Shown: piece by piece, positions 26,607 through 33,607 of the stretch | Layout: every line of letters starts with the position of its first letter | How positions within the stretch are numbered: the first letter of the stretch is position 1 | Assembly: GCA_016720685.1 (NCBI GenBank) | Contig: JADKKC010000008.1 | Span: forward strand, 3,581-67,580 | DNA from: Zoogloea sp. | GTDB taxonomy: Bacteria; Pseudomonadota; Gammaproteobacteria; Burkholderiales; Rhodocyclaceae | DNA length: 64,000 nucleotides | Direction of reading: 5' to 3' | Made by a program: the position numbers and the translations under genes | Notes under the pieces: generated by a model | What the model was told of the DNA's origin: nothing | What the model saw: the letters and a program-made list of their open reading frames with translations, nothing else | Databases searched by the model: none

Positions 26607-27792
26607 GGGGCAGCTCCAGCCGGCGACCGTCCGCCACGCTTAAGGTCAACGTTGCGCTTTCGCCGGCCTCCCATTCCAGTTCGGCTGGGCCTTCCCCCCC
26701 GCGCGCCGTCTGCTTGTACACCAGCCTGCCCGCAATGCGCAGCTCGCAGCAGACTGCGAGTTCCGATTCGGCCGACACCTGCACGCGCCCTGCTCCGTCG
26801 GGAGTGCGCTCGTCAATACACAGGCGAGCGAGGTCTTCCCATAGCAGATCCTGTTCGGCCTGTTCATCGGCCAAATCACTCATTGCCAGTTCCACGCGCG
26901 GGACCAGTCGGATGGCGGCACCCAGCCGAGCCGCAGCGTGCTCCCAAAGGGCCAGCAGCGCAGCTGCCGGAGCGGCCGCCCGGGCGGCTTCGGCGAGCGC
27001 CAGTCGTGCAGGCTCACGGATGGCCTCGGCTGCATGGTGATACAGGTGCTGATAAGTGTGGCGCGGATCGGTCGCATCCCCGAGCGGGCTGCCGGTTACC
27101 ACTGCTAAGCCCCCCACGGTCGAGCGCTGGGCGACCCGGCCGGGCCAAACGGGCACGTCGGCCGGTACTTCATGGGTCACGTATTCGGTTGCTAGTGCGC
27201 GAACGGCTTGCAACCGGGCGGGCGCCAGTTGGCCGACGAGCCGAGCGGCCATCGGCAGATAGATCCGCAGCGGGTTCCACACCTGCACGAGTGCCGCCTC
27301 CGGAGCGTGAGGTTCGTCCTCTTCCTGCAGCACGAAATCCCACCAGCCGGCATAGTCCGCTTCGCTACTGACCAGCCAGCCATGCCAGACCCCGGCGGCT
27401 TCGCCCGGCGCGTCGAGCAGCACATACAAAGGAACCTGCATGACCCAGTCGAGCTGGCCCGGCTTCGGCGTATGGATCTGACGTACTTCGACGATTTGCC
27501 CGGCAGCTGGAAGCGGCTTAGCGGAGGACTGCAGCGTCGCCTGGGCGGCGAGCCGCCGCGCGATCAACCCGCGCAAATGGGCTGGCATCGACGGAACGTC
27601 CGCGCTCAGTTCATCGGGGGGCACCGGCGCGGCGGTGTTGCGTTCGGCCCATTCGGGTGACGAACGCACGGCCGCGGCAATCGCCGCCGAAGTTTCGCCC
27701 CGTTCGACGGCGGCGATCAGCATCTCGGAAACCCCGAAAAGGCTGCGTTCAATATGAACCAGCGGTGGGCTGAGGGGGCGATCGAGCTTCAT
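26596..27792 (-). CDS. unknown protein of the CHAT/sigma operon
   Basis: A 398-residue protein starting MKLDRPLSPPLVHIERSLFG, rich in Ala and Glu, with no motif I recognise. The end (SATLTLSVADGRRLELPLAG) looks like a small beta-sandwich. It overlaps the sigma-like gene by four bases (27789-27792) and the CHAT gene by eleven, so the three are tightly coupled. In type III-E loci an unknown protein between a sigma factor and a CHAT protease is the protease substrate that restrains the sigma factor; this gene sits in the same place, but no sequence similarity is claimed. Confidence 0.65.
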   Translation of the reverse strand: MKLDRPLSPPLVHIERSLFGVSEMLIAAVERGETSAAIAAAVRSSPEWAERNTAAPVPPDELSADVPSMPAHLRGLIARRLAAQATLQSSAKPLPAAGQIVEVRQIHTPKPGQLDWVMQVPLYVLLDAPGEAAGVWHGWLVSSEADYAGWWDFVLQEEDEPHAPEAALVQVWNPLRIYLPMAARLVGQLAPARLQAVRALATEYVTHEVPADVPVWPGRVAQRSTVGGLAVVTGSPLGDATDPRHTYQHLYHHAAEAIREPARLALAEAARAAAPAAALLALWEHAAARLGAAIRLVPRVELAMSDLADEQAEQDLLWEDLARLCIDERTPDGAGRVQVSAESELAVCCELRIAGRLVYKQTARGGEGPAELEWEAGESATLTLSVADGRRLELPLAG

Positions 27793-28577
27793 GGTGTTGC
27801 TTCCTGTTCCTGGACTTCTCTCCAGTTCAACGCCTCGAAACAGAGGATTTTGAAGATATCCAGAATGGCCTCCGCGTTTTCGGGGCGGATCTCAAGCTGC
27901 AAATCGTCACAGATCCAGCGGCCGAGGACCGTATCGGCAAACCCCTTTCCTTGGCTGCTGACCTTGCGGGGATCCCAGTTGATGCCCAGCTTGCTGGCCT
28001 TGTGGTGATAAGAGGCAATCCGGAGCCGTTGGGCCAGCGCCTGCAGTGTTTCGCTGCGGGGTTTGTCAGGGCAGAAATTGAAGGCCAGATAGACCGGGAC
28101 CCAAGCTTCGCAGTGTAGGAGGAAAGCCTTCGCCGACTGCGCGGTTTGGGCGACCGTGAGTCCATGCTCGGCCAACTCGGCAAACGCAGCGGCGGATTCA
28201 TCACGCAACTGGTCAGCCCCGTTTTTCGGGTCTTCGTCACAATCGTCGCGGTGGGCCGACACGAAGTATTTCTTGTGCTGGGTGAGTTCCCGGATTTGAT
28301 CGAGAAGGTAGTTGCGATAAAAAACGCGAATCGCGCCTGCATGGAACAGCACGGACGGGCTGGCCGACGATTTCAGGACCTTGTCGGCAAAGAAGTCATC
28401 AATATAGACCTGCCGGTCTTCGGGAAGGCTGCCGAGTTCCTTCGGGCGATAAGGTTTCAGCACGCTGCAGACGAGTTCGTACAGCCGATCCCATTCGGCG
28501 GCGTCGAGGCCGTCGCGGCGGCTCCACAAGTCAGAAACCGCCGCGTCGAGTTCCATTTGGGTGGAAAAAGAGGCCAT
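27789..28577 (-). CDS. sigma-70-like protein
   Basis: In the 262-residue product, IDDFFADKVLKSS followed by GAIRVFYRNYLLDQIRELTQ resembles sigma region 2 (the aspartate-rich helix and the R-N-Y-x-x-D-x-x-R DNA-melting helix). After a linker, VPVYLAFNFCPDKPRSETLQ and ALAQRLRIASYHHKASKLGI resemble a region 4 helix-turn-helix. It is longer than a minimal ECF factor. It is preceded by a small gene whose stop is two bases away and followed by the unknown 398-residue gene with an ATGA overlap. It may be an alternative sigma factor held in check by an operon partner. The target promoters are unknown. Confidence 0.6.
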   Translation of the reverse strand: MASFSTQMELDAAVSDLWSRRDGLDAAEWDRLYELVCSVLKPYRPKELGSLPEDRQVYIDDFFADKVLKSSASPSVLFHAGAIRVFYRNYLLDQIRELTQHKKYFVSAHRDDCDEDPKNGADQLRDESAAAFAELAEHGLTVAQTAQSAKAFLLHCEAWVPVYLAFNFCPDKPRSETLQALAQRLRIASYHHKASKLGINWDPRKVSSQGKGFADTVLGRWICDDLQLEIRPENAEAILDIFKILCFEALNWREVQEQEATP

Positions 28578-28578
28578 G

Positions 28579-28971
28579 TCAGTAGCGCTCCTTGAGCCAG
28601 CCTATCAGGTCGATTCGAGCTGAGTGGGACATCACGCCAATGGCCTTGCCGACTAGGGCATCGGAGGAGACCGTTTCGTAACGGTAATAGGTGAAGCTGG
28701 AAGCCTTGGGGGGCAGCGACCACATGACGCGCCCGGACGCGTTGAGGTCAAAAAAATCCGGGTTGGCTGCCTGGTCCCGCCTTGTGCAAGGCAATACCAC
28801 GACGCGGTGGCCGTCCGGACGGATCTTGACGACGGGACGGCAGTTGACCGGTTCCCGCCGGTTCGAGCCAAACTCCAAGGCCGATTGCTGGCAGACATGC
28901 AGTGAGCCCGCCGCCCAGCCGGCTTCGGCCACGACGGTAGGCAACGGGGGAAGGGGACGACCGGTGAACAT
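28579..28971 (-). CDS. small protein, possibly PemK/MazF-like
   Basis: From ATG at 28971 (MFTGRPLPPLPTVVAEAGWA) the product has 130 residues with NCRPVVKIRPDGHRVVVLPC and ALVGKAIGVMSHSARIDLI. The RPVV-strand followed by a VVVLP-C/T strand recalls the beta-barrel of PemK/MazF RNases, but the match is weak. It is the first gene of the operon with the sigma-like, unknown and CHAT genes, its stop lying two bases from the sigma-like start. The longer frame above 28971 has no better start. Confidence 0.55.
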   Translation of the reverse strand: MFTGRPLPPLPTVVAEAGWAAGSLHVCQQSALEFGSNRREPVNCRPVVKIRPDGHRVVVLPCTRRDQAANPDFFDLNASGRVMWSLPPKASSFTYYRYETVSSDALVGKAIGVMSHSARIDLIGWLKERY

Positions 28972-29065
28972 GGGCTCGGACTCGGGATTAGAGTGCAGGG
29001 CAGGTTGCTGGGAGAGCGATGATACGGGATCTAACGACCTACCTGACCCAAAGCGCACACGGATC

Positions 29066-29227
29066 TCAGCCGTAACGCAAAGGTGATGTCGGCTGCGCAT
29101 CTTTTATAAACCAAGAATCCATTCGCGTTATCCGGACAACTCCCGCAGCCCGGAGAGCGCGGGCTACCTGCTCGACGTCCAGGCCGACCAGCACGACGAA
29201 ATCACGGGGGCGCTGGATTTTTTGCTG
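29066..29227 (-). pseudogene. possible C-terminal gene remnant
   Basis: On the minus strand a frame reads IQRPRDFVVLVGLDVEQVAR, ALRAAGVVRITRMDSWFIKD, then AQPTSPLRYG and a stop. The composition looks like real coding sequence, but there is no start or upstream domain; upstream lie the HipB operators. I do not recognise it. Confidence 0.35.
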
Positions 29228-29267
29228 TGGGGGGTTTGAGAGAGGCTGCGAGGATCTGCCCGTCTCC

Positions 29268-29336
29268 CATCGAAAAATCCGATATTTAACAGTTATCGAA
29301 AAATACGATACTCTGCATTTATCGACTTTTTCGATA
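29268..29336. promoter_or_regulatory. three HipB-type operators
   Basis: Three sites of form TATCG-N7-CGATA lie at 29268-29284 (first base C instead of T), 29294-29310 and 29320-29336, spaced exactly 26 bp, just ahead of hipB. They resemble the TATCC-N8-GGATA boxes bound by HipB, so autorepression is expected. Confidence 0.8.
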
Positions 29337-29343
29337 CCTCGCC

Positions 29344-29583
29344 ATGACCCGACTGTCCACACCCCACCAGGCCGGCCAGATTCTCTCCGCCCGGCGCAAG
29401 ACACTGGGCTTGTCCCAGGCGGCCGCCTCGGCAAGCCTCGGCATCAGCCAGAACCGCCTTTCGGAACTTGAAGCCCACCCGGATCGCCTGACCCTTGAAC
29501 GCCTCATGTCCCTGGCGAGCCTGCTCGGGCTTGAGCTTGTTATCCAGGAAAAGACGCCGGCCACAAACGAGAGCGAGTGGTAG
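29344..29583 (+). CDS. hipB: HipB-type antitoxin/repressor
   Basis: A 79-residue Cro/CI-type helix-turn-helix protein: QILSARRKTLGLSQAAASAS, LGISQNRLSELEAHPDRLTL. The C-terminal strand segment LGLELVIQEK is the part with which HipB dimerises. HipB binds operator DNA, neutralises HipA and represses both genes. It ends three bases before the HipA ATG, as expected for this pair. Confidence 0.87.
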   Translation: MTRLSTPHQAGQILSARRKTLGLSQAAASASLGISQNRLSELEAHPDRLTLERLMSLASLLGLELVIQEKTPATNESEW

Positions 29584-29585
29584 CC

Positions 29586-30914
29586 ATGGGCCGCCCTTCA
29601 CATGCCCGCGCCCTCAATGTCTGGGCAAACGGGAAACAAGTCGGACAGTGGCGTTTGCCGAGCCGGGGGCCGATGGAGTTTCAGTACGCCGCAAGCTGGG
29701 TCGAATCCCCCGAAGGGCGCCCCCTGTCCCTGTCGCTGCCCATCACGCTGGACGCACCGCCGCTACGGGGAAAGGTCGTCCACAACTACTTCGACAACCT
29801 GCTCCCCGACAGCGAGCGCATCCGGGCCCGGCTGCAATCCCGTTTCCGCACCGGCAGCAGCGACGCCTTCGCGCTCCTGCAGGCCATCGGGCGCGACTGC
29901 GTGGGTGCGGTGCAACTTCTTCCCGAAGATAGGGCGCCGGAGAACGTCTTCCGCATCCAGGCCGAGCCTCTCGACGAAGCCAGCGTGGCGCGCATCCTCA
30001 AAGGCACGGTGGCCCCTTCCTCCCCCTTCGGCCAGCTTGCCCCGGACGACGGGGATTTCCGCATCTCGATTGCCGGTGCGCAGGAGAAAACCGCGCTGAC
30101 CTGGCACCAGGGCCAGTGGTGCCGGCCTCTGGGCGCCACACCGACCACCCACATCTTCAAGCTGCCCCTCGGCCTGGTGGGCAACCGGCAATCCGACATG
30201 CGCACATCAGTCGAAAACGAGTGGCTGTGCGCCCAACTTCTTGCCGCCTTTGGCCTGCCCGTGGCCGCGTGCAACATTCAGCGCTTCGACGACCAGAAAG
30301 TGCTCGTCGTCGAACGCTTCGACCGCCGTCTGGCCAGCACCGGCGACTACTGGCTGCGCCTGCCCCAGGAAGATTTCTGCCAAGCCACCGGAACGCCACC
30401 GCGGGCCAAGTACGAATCGGACGGCGGCCCCGGGCTGGTGGACATCGCCCGCATCCTCCAGCACTCCGAAGCCCGCGACGACGACCTCCGGACCCTGCTC
30501 AAGGCGCAACTGCTGTTCTGGCTGCTCGCCGCCACCGACGGCCATGCGAAGAACTTCTCGATCTTCCTTCTCGCCGGCGGCCGCTACCGACTCACCCCCC
30601 TTTACGACGTCCTGTCGGCCTGGCCGGTCACCGGGCCGGGCCCCAATCACCTCGACTACGAAAAACTCCGCCTCGCCATGGCGCTGCGGGGCAAGAACAC
30701 CCACTACCGGCTCAGAGACATCCAGCGCCGGCACTTCAACGACACCGCCCAAAAATGCGGCCTCGGGCCGGACATGGAAACAGTCATCGACGAAGTGCTT
30801 TCCCGCGTCGCGGGCGCACTGGAGGAAGTCGGCCGCAACCTGCCCCCGGGGTTTCCGGAGGAGCTGTTTGCGGTGGTCGCTGAAGGAATACGGACGACGG
30901 CAGCACGGCTCTGA
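29586..30914 (+). CDS. hipA: HipA toxin kinase
   Basis: The 442-residue product starts MGRPSHARALNVWANGKQVG and shows the HipA landmarks: FDNLLPDSERIRARLQSRF, the autophosphorylated P loop region (ISIAGAQEKTAL), FKLPLG, EYxC-like VENEWLCAQLL, FDRR, and the catalytic LLAATDGHAKNFSIFLL followed by YDVLSAWP. HipA phosphorylates an aminoacyl-tRNA synthetase and arrests growth. The longer ATG-less start at 29577 overlaps hipB and is less likely. Frame intact, so this module seems functional, unlike the HipA fragment at 4.7 kb. Confidence 0.9.
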   Translation: MGRPSHARALNVWANGKQVGQWRLPSRGPMEFQYAASWVESPEGRPLSLSLPITLDAPPLRGKVVHNYFDNLLPDSERIRARLQSRFRTGSSDAFALLQAIGRDCVGAVQLLPEDRAPENVFRIQAEPLDEASVARILKGTVAPSSPFGQLAPDDGDFRISIAGAQEKTALTWHQGQWCRPLGATPTTHIFKLPLGLVGNRQSDMRTSVENEWLCAQLLAAFGLPVAACNIQRFDDQKVLVVERFDRRLASTGDYWLRLPQEDFCQATGTPPRAKYESDGGPGLVDIARILQHSEARDDDLRTLLKAQLLFWLLAATDGHAKNFSIFLLAGGRYRLTPLYDVLSAWPVTGPGPNHLDYEKLRLAMALRGKNTHYRLRDIQRRHFNDTAQKCGLGPDMETVIDEVLSRVAGALEEVGRNLPPGFPEELFAVVAEGIRTTAARL

Positions 30915-31152
30915 GGCCGGGCCAGGGATATCACAATCTGCCCATTCCTACAAGGAATGCACTGCCGGACAGGAAAGTAAGCGGGAGCGCTTTGAACATG
31001 CACTGGAGCATTCCTTTCGGCCTCGACTCAGCCCATCGCTCCAGCGCTCGACTTTCCACCGGGCTCCCCCTTGGGTTCGGCCGAATTGGACTCCGAGGCG
31101 TGCACGATGTGCCGTGATTCTTTTGATAATTCCAGCAGCGAGATTTGTGTTT

Positions 31153-31183
31153 TGTAGTATGCAATATAATACTACATACTACA
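31153..31183. promoter_or_regulatory. probable KfrA operator
   Basis: TGTAGTAT (31153-31160) faces two adjoining copies of its complement ATACTACA (31169-31176, 31176-31183), 20 bp ahead of kfrA. Repeated arms in front of a self-regulating DNA-binding gene suggest an autoregulatory operator. Confidence 0.65.
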
Positions 31184-31202
31184 TTTAACAGAGGCACGTG
31201 AG

Positions 31203-31865
31203 ATGGCATCAACTACCAAAGACCGGATTTTCGCGATAGCCGAAGAACTGGACGCAGCCGGTGCGAACCCCACCCTGGCAGCCGTCCGCAAGGCTCTCGG
31301 CGGTGGCAGCTTCACCACGATTTCGGAAGCGATGACCGAGTGGCGGAACCGGAAGGCAGCCAAAGATGCACCGATCCGCGAACCGGCGCCGCAACTGGTC
31401 GCCGACCGCCTGGCCGAATTCGGCGCCGAGCTCTGGGCGGCCGCCCTTGAGCTCGCGAACAGTCGCCTGGCATCAGAGCACAAGGGCCTCGAGACCGCCC
31501 GCTCCCAGCTCGAAGCAGAGAAGCGCGAGGCCGCCGAGCTGGCCGACCAGGTGACCGCGGAGCTCGAAACCCTGCAGGCGCGGCTTGCCAAGCTCGAAGC
31601 TTCCGAAAAGGACGCAAAGGCGGGAGCGGCCGTCCTGTCCGATAAGCTTACCAAAGCGTCCGAACGGGCAGCGACCGCCGAAGTGCGAGCCGAGGAAATT
31701 TCCAAGCGGGCCGACGACCTTAAAGCCGCCCTTGACGCGGCGCGAGACGCTTCTGCCTCGAACATCGCGGCGCTCAACGCCGAGCTTTCACGCATCAACG
31801 CACAGAACGCGGAACTCGTCCGTGCCTTGGCCGACGCGGCCAAGGGCTCAAGCGGGAAAGCCTGA
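31203..31865 (+). CDS. kfrA: KfrA-like plasmid DNA-binding protein
   Basis: A 220-residue protein with an N-terminal helix-turn-helix domain (DRIFAIAEELDAAGANPTLA, AVRKALGGGSFTTISEAMTE, W) and then a long, alanine- and glutamate-rich coiled coil from about residue 95 to 215. This is the KfrA architecture, a plasmid protein that represses its own gene and supports stable inheritance through its filament-like tail. Strong plasmid marker for the window. It is a single gene with its operator in front. Confidence 0.85.
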   Translation: MASTTKDRIFAIAEELDAAGANPTLAAVRKALGGGSFTTISEAMTEWRNRKAAKDAPIREPAPQLVADRLAEFGAELWAAALELANSRLASEHKGLETARSQLEAEKREAAELADQVTAELETLQARLAKLEASEKDAKAGAAVLSDKLTKASERAATAEVRAEEISKRADDLKAALDAARDASASNIAALNAELSRINAQNAELVRALADAAKGSSGKA

Positions 31866-32206
31866 CCCAAAGTTCGTGCTGCGGAACACCGTCCAGCAAG
31901 CGCAGACACTGATTCAGCAGCATGAGGCCATCACGCTCTCGCAGCAGGATTGCAGCCTTTCTCTTCGCGCTGGATGCGCAGTCACAGCCCGCTCCGGCCT
32001 TGCAGCGGGCGTTTGCCCACAGCCTTGCTCGGTCAGCTTGCCGGAAGCGCTCATGGCGGATTGGCCGTGTAAAGACAAAGGAGACAGCGGCCTGCCGGCG
32101 ATCTGGGCATCTCGCCGGACGACACTTTCTGGACGCTGGACAAACAGCTTAACGCCTTGGCAGAGGGGTTTGAAGTCGCGCATCAGACCCCGTTTGATTA
32201 ACGCAA
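31866..32206. other. gene remnants between kfrA and IS5
   Basis: The plus strand at about 31868-31960 reads FVLRNTVQQAQTLIQQHEAI, which resembles the C terminus of a DUF1778 (TacA-type) antitoxin. At about 32091-32201 it reads DLGISPDDTFWTLDKQLNAL, ending in a stop, the tail of an unrecognised protein. Neither has a start. The second fragment ends two bases before the IS5 target repeat. Confidence 0.4.
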
Positions 32207-33486
32207 GGGCACCTCGAATAACCCGAGGTTTCCAGCAAATCTCGCCGCGCAACGATGATCGCGACCGAATCTGGTTCAATTCCTTCGGCAAATCACCGCC
32301 TTCTCCAGCGGTGCCGTCCCGTTTTTGCCTCGAATCGCCTCGGGCAGCGGCGATTCGGCCCATTTCGGGCGTCAGAAGGCCTCGATTCCGGCCTTCTGGA
32401 GATAAACCAGCCGCTTCAGGTTGTAGCAGGCCGCCATCATCGTCATCGCAAAGTTTGCCCGCGCCTGGCCGATGGTGCGCAGCAACTTGCCGCCCATCTG
32501 GTCGATGGCCCCGAACACGTGCTCGACCCGCGCGCGCGTCTTGGCGATGCGCTTGTTGCGCCGCTGCTGGCACTCGGACAGCGGCTTGTTGCGGTGGCCC
32601 TTCCGCTGGATCTGGTTGCGGAAGCCGTTTTCCTTCAGCCAGGCTTCACGCTCCGCAGACGGATAGCCCCGGTCGGCATAGACGTCCCGGCTTGTGTTGG
32701 CCGTGTCGAAGACGTTGTCGAAGTGCTGGCTGTCGTGCGTGCTGGCCGTGTCGGTCTCGATCTTGCGGATGATCTTGTACTTCTTGTCGACGTTGATGGA
32801 GAGCTTGTAGCCGAAGTGGCTCTTGCCGTGCTTCTTGGTCCAGGTGGCGTCGAGGTCCTTCTGGCGCCGCTTGGCGGGCTTCCAGCCGGCCGGCATCGCG
32901 CCTTGCTCGATCAAGGCCTTCTCGCCCCGGCTGTTGTGCTGCTTGGGCGCCGGCACCAGGGTCGCGTCGATGATCTGACCGCCGCGGGCGATGAAGCCCT
33001 TCTTGAGCAGCTGCGCCGAGACGCCATCGAACAGCGCCTTCGCGCCGGCTTCGCCGATGCGGTTCTCGAAGGTCCAGACGGTGGTGCGATCAGGGATGTT
33101 CGTTGCGCTCTCCAGCCCGCAGAAGCGCTTGTAGCTCATGCGGTCGAGCAGTTGGTACTCCATCTGCTCGTCCGACAGGTTGTACAGCCGCTTCAAGACC
33201 AGGATGCGCACCATCGTCTCGGTCGGGTACGGCGGCCGGCCACCCTGCGGGCTGACCGGCCGGGGCGCGATCCGATCGACCTCGGCCGCCAGCGCCGCGA
33301 AGTCGATGTACGACTCGATCTCGGCCAGCGGATCGCCCAGGGCGTCGATCTTCTTGCGGTGGTGATCAAAGGCGAACAGGTCGGTCTTGATGGCGCTACG
33401 GGGTTTCATCGGGGCAGAGGGCTACGGGGTTCAGGACGAAAGGATTTTACTAAGCGGTGGGTCGAGGGAGGTTTTTCGAGGCGCCC
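32207..33486 (-). mobile_element. IS5-family element, complete
   Basis: Imperfect terminal inverted repeats gggcacctcgaataacc (left) and, in reverse complement, GGGCGCCTCGAAAAACC (right) enclose one transposase gene. A 4-bp direct repeat GCAA flanks it (32203-32206, 33487-33490). The copy at 2672-3414 shares its right end. Confidence 0.8.
32372..33409 (-). CDS. IS5-family transposase
   Basis: The 345-residue transposase begins MKPRSAIKTDLFAFDHHRKK and contains the N-terminal InsH-like domain (GRPPYPTETMVRILVLKRLY), then the DDE core: first Asp in GQIIDATLVPAP, second in SRDVYADRGYPSAE, and the Glu in RARVEHVFGAIDQMG. All are present and the length is normal, so it is probably active. Confidence 0.93.
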   Translation of the reverse strand: MKPRSAIKTDLFAFDHHRKKIDALGDPLAEIESYIDFAALAAEVDRIAPRPVSPQGGRPPYPTETMVRILVLKRLYNLSDEQMEYQLLDRMSYKRFCGLESATNIPDRTTVWTFENRIGEAGAKALFDGVSAQLLKKGFIARGGQIIDATLVPAPKQHNSRGEKALIEQGAMPAGWKPAKRRQKDLDATWTKKHGKSHFGYKLSINVDKKYKIIRKIETDTASTHDSQHFDNVFDTANTSRDVYADRGYPSAEREAWLKENGFRNQIQRKGHRNKPLSECQQRRNKRIAKTRARVEHVFGAIDQMGGKLLRTIGQARANFAMTMMAACYNLKRLVYLQKAGIEAF

Positions 33487-33532
33487 GCAAGGGACGTCGG
33501 TCGAAGCCACACTCTATTTTTGCGTTACTTTT

Positions 33533-33560
33533 AAGCCTGCTAATTTATATTAGCAGGCTT
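33533..33560. repeat. perfect 12-bp inverted repeat upstream of the recombinase
   Basis: AAGCCTGCTAAT and ATTAGCAGGCTT are exact complements separated by TTAT, 28 bp in all, about 48 bp before the recombinase ATG. It could be a recombinase core site, an operator, or a terminator for the IS5 side; there is no long T run. Confidence 0.65.
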
Positions 33561-33607
33561 GAATTTATTGGTTAAAATCCAGCTTTTCAGACTTCAGGCA
33601 GCTCGCC

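Noticed and set aside
31585..32772. 395-residue plus-strand frame across kfrA, intergenic and IS5
   Set aside because: It crosses an IS boundary and overlaps two real genes in other frames.
33533..33560. dif/XerCD site
   Set aside because: The arms and the 4-bp centre do not match the 11-6-11 layout or consensus of dif.
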